Shown here in pieces: positions 1 through 8,100 of a DNA stretch of 64,000 nt. Under the pieces are notes generated by a model. The model saw only the letters and a list, made by a program, of their open reading frames with translations, did no database searches and was not told the origin of the DNA. The translations under genes were made by a program, and so were the position numbers. The DNA comes from Chloroflexus islandicus (GTDB lineage: Bacteria > Chloroflexota > Chloroflexia > Chloroflexales > Chloroflexaceae): the NCBI RefSeq assembly GCF_001650695.1, contig NZ_LWQS01000035.1, positions 1-64,000 on the forward strand, written 5' to 3'. Numbering within the stretch: position 1 is the first letter of the stretch; each line of letters begins with the position of its first letter.

Positions 1-698
1 GCCGTCCGGCTCTACTGCGTCTTTGCTTACTTTGCGCCTTGTGTCGTTGCCCCCACCCCAGCCCTCCCCCGATGGGGTTCAGTCCGGTACCCGGCCCTAA
101 AGGGCCGGGCTAGGCTTACGAAGCCCGCTGCGCGGGCTGTTGCCCTCACTCCCCAACCCCCTCTCCCACCTGACGGCGGGAGAGGGGGCGCTGCTGGATC
201 TCGCTCACGGAGGTTGCTACCGCCGAGGACGCGGGGGATGATCCCATTCCCAACCCTTTGCGCCCTCTGCGGAGCCGGACAGCCGTCCGGCTCTACTGCG
301 TCTTTGCTTACTTTGCGCCTTGTGTCGTTGCCCCCACCCCAGCCCTCCCCCGATGGGGGAAGAGGCCCCCACCCCCAACCCCTCCCCCGCTGGGGGAGGG
401 GGGAGGTCGTTGACCGCAGAGAGCGCAGAGGACGCAGGGGATGAGAGTCAGTCCAAACCGCTTTGCGCCCTCTGCGGAGCCGGACAGCCGTCCGGCTCTA
501 CTGCGCCTTTGCGTTTCCATCCTTTGCGCCCTCTGCGGTCTTGGCATCTTTGCGGCTGTGCGCATTGCACGCTCCGATGATCGTGCGGGAACAGCATTGC
601 TGCGGCTTGCGCCTGACCCTCCACCCCGTGACGTGGTACAATGGAAGCAGTACACTGCCTTATCTGCCCAACCTCCGCATATCTAACCGCCAATCGCT
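1..698. repeat. Intergenic composite repeat region (copy 1 of a ~235-bp unit at 74-308)
   Basis: No convincing gene; the open frames here are by-products of low-complexity GC-rich repeats. From 74 to 308 lies a composite unit that recurs at 1977-2210 and 3673-3907. It starts GGGGTTCAGTCCGGTACC and contains in order the hairpins GGCCC-TAAA-GGGCC, AGCCCGC-TGC-GCGGGCT, a CCCTCTCCC/GGGAGAGGG pair, and GAGCCGGAC-AGCC-GTCCGGCTC, followed by TCTACTGCGTCTTTGC. The GAGCCGGAC hairpin recurs alone at about 476-500. A second block (CCCTCCCCCGATGGGGGAAGAGG and the like) surrounds it. A possible promoter for the following nucleotidyltransferase lies near 613-642. Confidence 0.8.
613..642 (+). promoter_or_regulatory. 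Candidate promoter for the MNT/HEPN pair
   Basis: CTGACC at 613-618 and TACAAT at 637-642 with an 18-bp spacer. The -10 hexamer sits in the context TGGTACAAT, which resembles several other -10 elements in this window. It lies 56 bp before the ATG of the nucleotidyltransferase. Assignment is by eye only. Confidence 0.35.
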
Positions 699-1115
699 AT
701 GCAATGGCAATTTCTCGATGAATCTGAACGGCGCGCGCTAGCGATCGCTGACGGCAAAGGTTCAACAGCGATCGCATTAGCGCCGGATGAAGCGCCAACG
801 GTTGATCACAACCGCCTCTCAGACCATGACCGGCAAGTGGTGGCGATCTTCAAACGCCACCTTACTGAATTATGCCAACCGGTCGATGTCCGGGTGTTTG
901 GCTCACGCGCGCGCGGCGAAGCGACATGGGAGTCGGATCTCGATCTGTTCATTATGCTCGAAACCGCTCCAACAGAGTTACGCCGGCGCATCGACGAGCT
1001 GGCATGGGAAGTGGGTTTCGCAGCCGGACTCGTCATTGCTCCGCTCGTGGTGACGAAAGATACGTTGGCGAATCCGCTCATCACCCACATCAAAAACGAA
1101 GGGGTGGCGGTATGA
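699..1115 (+). CDS. MNT-type nucleotidyltransferase (antitoxin-like partner of HEPN)
   Basis: A 138-aa minimal nucleotidyltransferase of the pol-beta superfamily. Around residues 66-84 the signature G-S-R-A-R-G followed by S-D-L-D is visible, giving the GS motif and the two metal-binding aspartates. The N-terminal ~50 residues are poorly conserved. In known MNT/HEPN modules the MNT protein neutralises the HEPN RNase, in some cases by adding AMP residues to it. The stop codon overlaps the start of the downstream HEPN gene by ATGA (1112-1115), so the two are translationally coupled. The start is the only sensible ATG, 56 bp after a candidate promoter; no clear Shine-Dalgarno is visible. Composite repeats lie on both sides of the pair. 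Confidence 0.85.
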   Translation: MQWQFLDESERRALAIADGKGSTAIALAPDEAPTVDHNRLSDHDRQVVAIFKRHLTELCQPVDVRVFGSRARGEATWESDLDLFIMLETAPTELRRRIDELAWEVGFAAGLVIAPLVVTKDTLANPLITHIKNEGVAV

Positions 1116-1423
1116 GCGAAGATTCAGTCTCAGCGCTCGTGAAATACCGGCTGCTTGAAGCAACTGAGACCTTGACCGAAGCGGAAATCTTACGCGATGC
1201 CGGTTCCTATCGCGGGGCAGTGAACCGTGCTTACTATGCGATGTTTTATGCACTGCTCGGCCTGCTAGCAACGCGACAGTTGGTGTCGTCAAAACACAGC
1301 GGCGCTATCGCCTTGTTTGATCGTGAATTTGTGAAGACGGGCATCTTCCCGCCAGAGTTGTCAAGATCGCTGCATTTAGCATTTCAACGCCGGCAGCGAC
1401 ACGATTATGCGGATATTGAATGA
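1112..1423 (+). CDS. HEPN-domain protein, truncated by an in-frame TGA
   Basis: A 103-aa HEPN (PF05168-type) protein, the putative RNase toxin partner of the upstream MNT protein. The helical core is recognisable: A-V-N-R-A-Y-Y-A-M-F-Y-A at about residues 31-42, then the basic/His stretch R-R-Q-R-H-D-Y near residues 92-98. Translation stops at TGA 1421-1423, but the same frame continues for 29 further codons (P-D-V-Q-I-A-N-E... F-V-E-A-I-R-D-Y-V) to TAA at 1511-1513. That continuation matches the usual last helix of this family. The gene therefore looks like a 133-aa HEPN protein with a nonsense mutation. Whether the shortened protein is active cannot be told from sequence. ATGA overlap with the upstream gene. 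Confidence 0.82.
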   Translation: MSEDSVSALVKYRLLEATETLTEAEILRDAGSYRGAVNRAYYAMFYALLGLLATRQLVSSKHSGAIALFDREFVKTGIFPPELSRSLHLAFQRRQRHDYADIE

Positions 1424-1513
1424 CCGGATGTGCAGATTGCGAATGAAAGCATTCACGATGCGCGGCGTTTTGTGGAAGCAATTCGCGATTATGTGAATAC
1501 ATTGGGTTTGTAA

Positions 1514-2308
1514 AGTTTCCCTGTATCTTTGCTGGCTTTGCGGGTTGGGGTTGCCCTCACCCCAGCCCTCCCCCGCTGGGAGAAGAGGCCCCACCCCCAA
1601 CCCCTCCCCCGCTGGGGGAGGGGGAATGTTGTTGACCGCAGGGGGCGCAGAGGATGCAGGGGGATGAGAGTCAGTTCAAACTGCTTTGCGCCCTTTGCGG
1701 TCTTGGCGTCTTTGCGTTTTCACCCTCTGCGCCTTGGCTTGCGCTGCGGCTTGGGGGTTGCCCTCACCCCAGCCCTCCCCCGCTGGGGGAAGAGGCCCCA
1801 CCCCCAACCCCTCCCCCGCTGGGGGAGGGGGGAAAGGGTACTGCTGCAGACGCGGAGGGTGATCCTTTTCTAAATGCTTTGCGCCCTTTGCGGTCTTGGC
1901 GTCTTTGCGTTTTCACCCTCTGTGCCTTGGCTTGCGCTGCGGCTTGGGGGTTGCCCTCACCCCAGCCCTCCCCCGCTGGGGTTCAGTCCGGTACCCGGCC
2001 CTAAAGGGCCGGGCTAGGCTGACGAAGCCCGCTGCGCGGGCTGCTGGCCCTCACCCCCCAACCCCCTCTCCCACCTGACAGGGGGAGAGGGGGCGCTGCT
2101 GGATCTCGCTCACGAAGGTTGCTATCGCCGAGGACGCCGAGGATGATCCCATTCCCAACCCTTTGCGCCCTCTGCGGAGCCGGACAGCCGTCCGGCTTTA
2201 CTGCGTCTTTGCGTTTTCACACTCTGCGCCCTCTGCGATTAGAGTGTGCTCGAACATGACGTTGCGCGCAAGGAGATCCATCCATCGCTGCTAAGACGGC
2301 AACCAAGC
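1514..2308. repeat. Intergenic composite repeats (copy 2 at 1977-2210)
   Basis: No gene. Two near-identical blocks of CCCTCACCCCAGCCCTCCC / CCCCCGCTGGGGGAGGGG (about 1551-1626 and 1761-1832) alternate with GCCCTTTGCGGTCTTGGCG blocks. The second copy of the ~235-bp composite unit follows at 1977-2210 and differs from copy 1 by a small number of substitutions. The 3' end of the convergent Fic gene follows. Confidence 0.8.
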
Positions 2309-3472
2309 CTACAACGCTTCAGTTCCCTCATTCAATACATCCAAGTATGCCTGATACGCAAAAATGCGGTTGCGCTGCCGTCCAGTGATCTCGCGGGTGA
2401 TGCCAATCTGTTGCAAGACCTGCATAGCCTTATTGACGGTCGGAAAAGACAAGCCAGTCCCCGCGCACACCTGCGGCAAGTTCATCAATGGCCGCTCGCA
2501 TAGCGCGCGAAAGACGCGCAAGGCGTTCGCCGAAATCCTGCCCGTTTGCTGGATAGTTTGCTCATGTTGCCGGAATAGCGCGAGGAGCCGTCTAGCTGTG
2601 TCTACGGCATTCGTTGCGGTCTGTTCGACGCCTTCGAGAAAAAAATCGATCCATGCCTCCCAATCACCTTGCAGGCGCACGAGATCGAGCAATCGATAGT
2701 ACTCGGCCCGATGTTGCTTGAGGTACAGGCTAAGGTAGAGCAGCGGGCGCGATAAGAGCCGGTCATGGTGGAGGATAAACGCAATCAACAGGCGACCAAT
2801 ACGCCCATTGCCGTCGAGAAAGGGATGGATCGTTTCAAATTGCACATGGGCCAAGGCTGCTTTTATCAGCGTAGGATAGGGATTACGCTCGCCGTGCAGA
2901 AACCGCTCTAGCGCCGCCATACAATCCGGCACCTCTTCCGGCGGCGGTGGCACAAACACCGCATTGCCCGGTCGCGTTCCGCCGATCCAATTTTGCGACC
3001 GGCGAAATTCACCGGGTTGCCGTTCACTGCCACGGCCTTGCCGCAAGAGTATCGCGTGCATGTCGCGAATGAGCCGATTCGAGAAGGGAAAGCCGTCTTG
3101 TAATCGCTTCAGACCGTAATCGAGGGCAGCAACATAATTAGACACTTCGATCACATCATCGATAGGGGCGCCGGGCGCTTCATCTAACTCGAAAAGGAGT
3201 AGTTGCGCCAATGACGACTGGGTGCCTTCGATTTGCGATGAAAGCACAGCTTCGCGTCGCACATAAGCGTACAGAAAGATGTCCGGATCCGGTAGCAATA
3301 AGGTGATGCTGTCAAGCCGGCCTAACGCCAGAGTAGCTCGTTCCAGCAACTGCTGGCGCTGAGCAGTCAGTTCGAGCGGCGGTTCAGGCGGCAGTGGATG
3401 AGGAATGAACGCGCGCACAGTCTCGCCACCAACATTCGTGATGTGATAGCGTCCAGTCGGGCCCCGCAGCAA
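2309..3472 (-). CDS. Fic family AMPylase with C-terminal winged helix
   Basis: A 387-aa Fic protein. The catalytic motif H-P-F-L-D-G-N-G-R-I-G-R occupies residues 216-227. Residues 78-83 (S-S-Q-I-E-G) fit the inhibitory helix pattern S/T-x3-E-G/N, here N-terminal to the Fic core, so this is a class II (self-inhibited) enzyme. The N-terminal region resembles the Fic_N/DUF4172 type and the last ~80 residues look like a winged helix (L-P-Q-V-C-A-G-T-G-L-S-F-P-T-V-N-K-A), suggesting DNA binding. Known Fic enzymes transfer AMP to hydroxyl side chains of target proteins. The start is TTG at 3470-3472, supported by GGAGG six bases upstream. The upstream region carries a 10-bp inverted repeat that could be its own operator. 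It stands alone between composite repeats. Confidence 0.9.
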   Translation of the reverse strand: MLRGPTGRYHITNVGGETVRAFIPHPLPPEPPLELTAQRQQLLERATLALGRLDSITLLLPDPDIFLYAYVRREAVLSSQIEGTQSSLAQLLLFELDEAPGAPIDDVIEVSNYVAALDYGLKRLQDGFPFSNRLIRDMHAILLRQGRGSERQPGEFRRSQNWIGGTRPGNAVFVPPPPEEVPDCMAALERFLHGERNPYPTLIKAALAHVQFETIHPFLDGNGRIGRLLIAFILHHDRLLSRPLLYLSLYLKQHRAEYYRLLDLVRLQGDWEAWIDFFLEGVEQTATNAVDTARRLLALFRQHEQTIQQTGRISANALRVFRALCERPLMNLPQVCAGTGLSFPTVNKAMQVLQQIGITREITGRQRNRIFAYQAYLDVLNEGTEAL

Positions 3473-3495
3473 GCAGAACCTCCTTGTGATCTGAT

Positions 3496-3546
3496 CCTTT
3501 AATAACCGTGAGTATTATTAAAGGAAATGACCGAATCGTTTAATAA
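3496..3546 (-). promoter_or_regulatory. Operator-like dyad upstream of the Fic gene
   Basis: CCTTTAATAA at 3496-3505 and its exact complement TTATTAAAGG at 3515-3524 form a 10-bp inverted repeat with a 9-bp spacer. A third half-site TTTAATAA occurs at 3539-3546. The block is strikingly AT-rich between G/C-rich repeats and lies 24-74 bp before the TTG start of the fic gene, where its promoter must be. It is a good candidate binding site for the winged-helix domain of the Fic protein itself. Confidence 0.6.
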
Positions 3547-3548
3547 AC

Positions 3549-4156
3549 ATCTTACTGGTTAGAAGCATCGATCGTCAAATTTCCTCTACGTTGCGCCTTG
3601 GCCCGCTTTGCGGCTTGGGGTTGCCCTCACCCCAGCCCCTGAAGAGGCCCCACCCCCAACCCCTCCCCCGCTGGGGTTCAGTCCGGTACCCGGCCCTAAA
3701 GGGCCGGGCTGGGCTTACAAAGCCCGCTGCGCGGGCTGCTGGCCCTCACCCCCCAACCCCCTCTCCCACCTGACGGCGGGAGAGGGGGCGCTGCTGGCTC
3801 CCGCTTGCGGAAGTTGCTACCGCCGAGGACGCGGGGGATGCTCCCATTCCCAACCCTTTGCGTCCTTTGCGGAGCCGGACAGCCGTCCGGCTCTACTGCG
3901 TCTTGGCTTGCTTTGCGGCTTGGGGTTGCCCCCACCCCCAACCCCTCCCCCGCTGGGGGAGGGGGGAGGTCGTTGACCGAAGGGGACGCCGAGGGCGCGG
4001 GGGGATGAGAGTCAGTCCAAACCGCTTTGCGCCCTCTGCGTTCTTGGCGTCTTTGCGTTTTCATTCTTTGCGCCCGCTGCGGAGCCGGACAGCCGGCTTT
4101 CCTGCGGCTTTGCTCGCTTTACACCTTAGTGGACGTACACCAAAAACCTTACACGA
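3549..4156. repeat. Intergenic composite repeats (copy 3 at 3673-3907)
   Basis: No gene. Third copy of the ~235-bp composite unit (3673-3907), with the same order of hairpins as at 74-308 and 1977-2210. It is preceded and followed by the CCCCAACCCCTCCCCCGC block and by GCGGAGCCGGACAGCCG hairpin remnants (about 4079-4099). Confidence 0.8.
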
Positions 4157-4912
4157 TCATTTTGGCATCCTTTGCTGAGCGCCGTAATATTTCAGCACAC
4201 CCGGCAGACGTAACTGATAGCCAAGACCACGTTCACACACCAGATATTTGGGGTTTTTTGGATCACTCTCAATTTTGGTTTGTAAGTAGCGCATGCGTCC
4301 GCGCAAGAGGTGGCGCGCCTCTGCTTCATCATAATGGGGCGGAAAGATGAGGCGCACCAAATCTTCGTATCGGCAAACGCGCCCCTTCGCTTCGTAGAGA
4401 TACTGCACAAGCGCTATTTCATCCTTGCTTAACCGTATCTCACGATCATGCAAGTATAATCGGCGTAGGGCGACATCAAGCGTAAATTCGTTATCCGGCT
4501 GACTCACCGGCTGTGCAGGCACACTGTGCAACCAAGCGTTGTCATGACAACCGGTCAGCATCAAAGAAATGATGGGTTGAAGCTTCACTATTGGTATCGG
4601 ATACGAAACGTGGATTACTTGCGATGTGAGATGAGATAGAACAGGAATTGACAGATCGGCGCAAGAGCCGGCTAAAACCAGCATCTGGTGCGGCAATAGC
4701 GCTGCCTGCATTGTGGCAAGATCATGCTGTGAAACTGATAAGAGTGCGGTATTAGCAATCCAGAGCGTGACGCGCCGATCATGAAGATACTTTGTCGCTA
4801 GCGTTGGATTGGTGGTTGCTAACACCGGCCAACTCCACGCATATAAAAGCGCAATTAATTCAGCACGACTAGGGCTATCGTGATCGAGGAGAATAGCAAC
4901 ACCGCGACTCAT
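4157..4912 (-). CDS. Orphan OmpR-type winged-helix regulator with degenerate receiver
   Basis: A 251-aa protein from ATG 4912. The C-terminal ~95 residues are a Trans_reg_C winged helix (I-R-L-S-K-D-E-I-A-L-V-Q-Y-L-Y, then L-L-R-G-R-M-R-Y-L-Q-T-K-I-E, ending R-G-L-G-Y-Q-L). The N-terminal ~120 residues have receiver-like alternation but lack the acidic pocket: the first strand gives L-L-D-H-D, and the third strand reads V-T-L-W-I-A-N-T, with no phosphoacceptor Asp. It therefore is unlikely to be controlled by phosphorylation. No histidine kinase lies nearby. A longer form from a TTG at 4954 is possible, but a promoter placed at 4964-4992 would put transcription start at about that point, favouring 4912. 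Confidence 0.75.
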   Translation of the reverse strand: MSRGVAILLDHDSPSRAELIALLYAWSWPVLATTNPTLATKYLHDRRVTLWIANTALLSVSQHDLATMQAALLPHQMLVLAGSCADLSIPVLSHLTSQVIHVSYPIPIVKLQPIISLMLTGCHDNAWLHSVPAQPVSQPDNEFTLDVALRRLYLHDREIRLSKDEIALVQYLYEAKGRVCRYEDLVRLIFPPHYDEAEARHLLRGRMRYLQTKIESDPKNPKYLVCERGLGYQLRLPGVLKYYGAQQRMPK

Positions 4913-4963
4913 GACGGGGCGACCTTGAAATAGTTGATTTACAACCCAAAGCAATTGGCAGAG

Positions 4964-4992
4964 AGTATAAACAAAGATCGAAATTTATGCAA
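4964..4992 (-). promoter_or_regulatory. Promoter of the orphan winged-helix regulator
   Basis: On the minus strand TTGCAT (complement of 4987-4992), a 17-bp spacer and TATACT (complement of 4964-4969). The predicted RNA start near 4957 gives a leader of about 45 nt to the ATG at 4912. Confidence 0.55.
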
Positions 4993-5411
4993 ATAAACAT
5001 GGATATAATGCGTAGATGCATGAACCAAAAAAGTTGGCAATTTTTTTGAAACATTATCTCTAAATTGGGAGAAGTGATTGTAAGATTTGGCCAACAACCG
5101 TGTCTGTCAGAAACGGTTTTTAGCGGCGCCTGCTGCTCGCAATCTTTGAATTAGAACGGATCAAGACCGATACGCACGGATGTTTCTGATCCGTACACAC
5201 CTGTCCAACCCTATATCGTACGCTCGCTGTCTCCGAGGTTTTCCCACTCACTTGTTGTCATTGCAAGCTGAGCTGAGCGAGGTGAAGCTCGCCCCTCGCA
5301 ACAGGGGTAGTGGACGCGCCTTATGACAGATCCATGCACAGCCGTCTTAACCCGCCGAACAGGTTACAGACGATCCACTGTGATGTACGGCAAGCCAAAA
5401 ACGTCCACCCG
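4993..5411. other. Intergenic region, AT-rich then repeat-like
   Basis: No gene seen. AT-rich to about 5150. A weak hairpin AACCGT / ACGGTT with a T run lies at 5096-5120, and an 8-bp dyad ACGGATCA / TGATCCGT at about 5157-5195. A degenerate member of the TCATTGCGAGC-type repeat lies at about 5258-5303. Downstream end of the cobalamin operon; no strong terminator is evident for it. Confidence 0.5.
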
Positions 5412-6539
5412 CTAATCAGCGAACGCGCCCTGTTGCGCGGCGGCGCGGCGGGCAGCGCGCCGATCGGCGACGATCCGGCGGGCGCGGCGCGGCAGAGGTG
5501 CGCGTAGCGGTAGGGCAGGTACGGCCAGCAACATGATGGCGGCGCCCACCCGCAGATCGAAGGCGGGAATGGAAACGGTGGGGAAGGGGTAATAGACCAG
5601 CGCGGCTGGTTCGAGCAGGCGCAACGCGGCGACGGCGATCAACGCAATGCCGGCGGCGATGCAGGCGATGGTGTCGTGGCGGCGCCAGCGTTCGCGCCGG
5701 TAGGTGGTGCGCGGCACGTTCCGGCTGAGTTGGCGAGCGGCCCAGCCGGTGAGCAGCAGGCCGGCGCCGGCGAGCGGCGCCATCAGCGGAAATGCGGCCG
5801 GGCCGGCCCAGAGCCAGCCGATCAGTGCGCCTGCCAGACTGCTGAGGCCGGCCAGCAGCATCAGCATCCGGCCGGTGTCTGGGGTTGCAGTGAGCGTGCG
5901 TCCATAACCGCGCGCCTCCAATGCTTCGGCCAATTGCAGCGCCCGTTCGAGGCTGCCGGCCAGCAGCGGCCCGGCCAGCGCCCACCAACTGCGCAGGCTG
6001 CCAAAGCGGTGGCCGCGCGCGCGTTGGGCAGCGGTGATGGTTTGGATGGAGCGCACTAACCCCGGCGCAAAGGCAATCGCGATCGTAACGGCTAACCCGG
6101 CGTGGAAGAGTGAGCGCGGCGCCAGTCGCAACAGCCGGTGGTGATCGACCAGTGCATTAAAGGCGCCAAAGATCAGCAGCAAGGCCCACAACCCCAACCC
6201 GCGCGTCGCCCCCCACGCCAACGCTTCGGCAGTAATCGGCCCACCCAACACAATCCCGCCCAACCAGACCGGCAGTTGCACGGCGGGCAACGCAACCAGC
6301 ACCGTCGCCCCCCGCGGCCCGCCCACCGTCACCACGGCAAAGATGACATAGCCGAGCCAGATGATCGCACCGGCGCGGGCAAAGAGTGCAAAGCTGCGCG
6401 CTAGCGGGCGATCGTCGCGCCGGGCCGCAAAGACATACGTCACCGCCAGCATCAACAAGATATGGTAGAGCGGGTGCGGGGCCAGCGTCGCGATCGCGGC
6501 GGCGGCGACCAGCCACCAAAGCCATGTGCGGGTGTGCAT
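5412..6539 (-). CDS. ecfT: Energy-coupling factor transporter transmembrane protein EcfT (cobalamin-linked)
   Basis: A 375-aa polytopic membrane protein. The two coupling-helix signatures of EcfT/CbiQ proteins are visible: A-Q-R-A-R-G and, about 30 residues later, E-A-L-E-A-R-G-Y-G. These contact the ATPases in ECF transporters. The usual family length is about 230-280 residues. Here a C-terminal extension adds several hydrophobic segments and ends in an Arg/Ala-rich cytoplasmic tail. The ATG at 6539 is preceded by AGAAAGG; an upstream TTG at 6608 would add 23 unlikely residues. It is the last gene of the riboswitch-controlled cobalamin operon, so a cobalamin or corrinoid substrate is inferred. 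No S component or EcfA ATPase gene is present in the window. Confidence 0.85.
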   Translation of the reverse strand: MHTRTWLWWLVAAAAIATLAPHPLYHILLMLAVTYVFAARRDDRPLARSFALFARAGAIIWLGYVIFAVVTVGGPRGATVLVALPAVQLPVWLGGIVLGGPITAEALAWGATRGLGLWALLLIFGAFNALVDHHRLLRLAPRSLFHAGLAVTIAIAFAPGLVRSIQTITAAQRARGHRFGSLRSWWALAGPLLAGSLERALQLAEALEARGYGRTLTATPDTGRMLMLLAGLSSLAGALIGWLWAGPAAFPLMAPLAGAGLLLTGWAARQLSRNVPRTTYRRERWRRHDTIACIAAGIALIAVAALRLLEPAALVYYPFPTVSIPAFDLRVGAAIMLLAVPALPLRAPLPRRARRIVADRRAARRAAAQQGAFAD

Positions 6540-6629
6540 AGCGAGCCTTTCTGCCACGCCAAGGCGCAACGCGGTTGGTTGAGAAAGCCCGACGAGGCTG
6601 GGAACCAACCGTGTGTTTTGATTCCCAAT

Positions 6630-7382
6630 TTACATCCTGATCGTCAGCGCCGCTAACGCTACAACTTCGCCGATCTCGCACAGCGCGCCGTAGGTATCAC
6701 CGGTCAGACCACCGAGATCACGCACCCACCAGCGCGCTAGCAGATGCGCGACCGCGAGCACCAACGCCGCCGCGATAATCCCGGCCAGACCGGCGATCAG
6801 CCATGCGCTGCCCAGCATCAGTACCGACGAGAGCCAGAGATCGCGCTGCTGGACGTGTGAGTTAAACATCCGGCCCAAGCCGCCCTCGCGCGCGGGGGGG
6901 AAGCGATAGATGCCGTAGCAATCGGCCCAGCGGCCAAGCATCGGCGCTAACAGCAATGCCGGCCATGCCACGGTTGCGCTGGCGATGAACGCCACCTTCA
7001 GCAAGATGATCATAATCAGCGCAATCGCCCCCATCGCGCCGATCCGGCTGTCTTTCATAATCTCGAGCTTGCGCTCACGCGAACGCCAGCTCATCACCGC
7101 ATCAAACGTATCGCTGACGCCATCGAGGTGCAAGCCACCGGTGACAATCCCCCACATCGCGACGGCCAACACTGCCGCCACGAGATCACCCCAAAGCGGG
7201 CGGGCAACCGCATCAACGGCGACCATGGCGCCACCGATGACCAACCCGGCCGCCGGGAACCACGGGATCGCCCGCGCCACGCTCTGCTCGTTCATCGGCG
7301 GCAGACCGGGCAGCGGGATAATGGTGAGAAAGCGGATAGCTTCGAGCAGACCATTGGCGGGCCGAGCCGGCGATTCGCTCAT
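6630..7382 (-). CDS. cobS: Adenosylcobinamide-GDP ribazoletransferase (cobalamin synthase)
   Basis: A 250-aa membrane enzyme that joins adenosylcobinamide-GDP and alpha-ribazole (phosphate) in the final steps of cobalamin assembly. The family signature G-G-L-H-L-D-G-V-S-D-T-F-D-A and R-I-G-A-M-G are present, with about six hydrophobic segments. Two ATGs are available: the one at 7388 directly abuts GGGAGG, whereas the one at 7382 has the ideal 6-base spacing, so 7382 is preferred. The first ATG forms ATGA with the cobC stop, so the genes are coupled either way. Sits in the cobalamin riboswitch operon between cobC and ecfT. Confidence 0.92.
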   Translation of the reverse strand: MSESPARPANGLLEAIRFLTIIPLPGLPPMNEQSVARAIPWFPAAGLVIGGAMVAVDAVARPLWGDLVAAVLAVAMWGIVTGGLHLDGVSDTFDAVMSWRSRERKLEIMKDSRIGAMGAIALIMIILLKVAFIASATVAWPALLLAPMLGRWADCYGIYRFPPAREGGLGRMFNSHVQQRDLWLSSVLMLGSAWLIAGLAGIIAAALVLAVAHLLARWWVRDLGGLTGDTYGALCEIGEVVALAALTIRM

Positions 7383-7384
7383 AG

Positions 7385-7996
7385 TCATCCTCCCAGAGGA
7401 GGCACGGTATTGACCGTGCGGATAATGATGGACGCACCGTAGACATCAAGCGCAGTGATACTCCCCAAATCGATCCGCCAGCGCCAATGATCGGCGATCG
7501 GGGTATTGCAGCACAAACAGAGCACGAGTTGAATAGGCGTGGCATGCGTCGCCACCAGAATCCTGCCGCCGCGATAGGTTGCTAACAACTCCTGCCACGC
7601 CGCCGCCACCCGCGCCGCCGCCTCGGCCAGACTCTCGCCGCCGGTAGGCCGCCCATCTACCCCTAGCGCCCAACGTGCTTGGGCATCGGACGGAAAACGT
7701 CGCGTCACTTCGCGGTACGTCAACCCCTCCCACAACCCCTGATCAACCTCAATCCAGCGCGGGTCTTCCCGCAACGGGATGGAACGATGCTGCAGCAAGG
7801 TCTCAGCCAATGCGCGTGTGCGCTGGGTAGGGCTGGCAATGGCGTGCGTAAAGGGCAACGGACGCAGCCGGTTCGCCGCCGCTGCGTGCTGGCGTAGGCC
7901 GTACTCGGTCAGCGGGCTATCGCCGCGGCCCAAATACCGGCGCGCGCGGTTGGCTTCGGTTTGGCCATGGCGAACGAACCAGATACTGGTGCGCAT
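7385..7996 (-). CDS. cobC: Histidine phosphatase, alpha-ribazole phosphatase type
   Basis: A 203-aa phosphoglycerate-mutase-like phosphatase. The N-terminal catalytic motif is V-R-H-G-Q-T-E-A-N at residues 8-16, and the second catalytic His is in A-T-H-A-T-P near residue 150. Enzymes of this family next to cobS remove the phosphate from alpha-ribazole 5'-phosphate or adenosylcobalamin phosphate. The assignment to CobC rests on context (cobS immediately downstream, cobalamin riboswitch upstream), since the fold is shared with many phosphatases. Start codon ATG at 7996; only a weak ribosome binding site. Confidence 0.82.
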   Translation of the reverse strand: MRTSIWFVRHGQTEANRARRYLGRGDSPLTEYGLRQHAAAANRLRPLPFTHAIASPTQRTRALAETLLQHRSIPLREDPRWIEVDQGLWEGLTYREVTRRFPSDAQARWALGVDGRPTGGESLAEAAARVAAAWQELLATYRGGRILVATHATPIQLVLCLCCNTPIADHWRWRIDLGSITALDVYGASIIIRTVNTVPPLGG

Positions 7997-8100
7997 GGTG
8001 GTGTTAACCCCTTATCCTCATTCCATAATTGGTGAGCGCATTGGCGTTGCAGCGAGATAAGACAAGGTATCTTCGGCTCTACACAGGCACATCCTATTCG

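Noticed and set aside
1-698. Several 60-115 residue Pro/Arg/Ala-rich open frames in both directions
   Set aside because: They recur with each copy of the composite repeat and change frame between copies, so they are not conserved as proteins.
1421-1423. TGA in the HEPN gene read as selenocysteine
   Set aside because: The position is not a conserved Cys in the family, and no hairpin resembling a selenocysteine insertion element is seen just after it.
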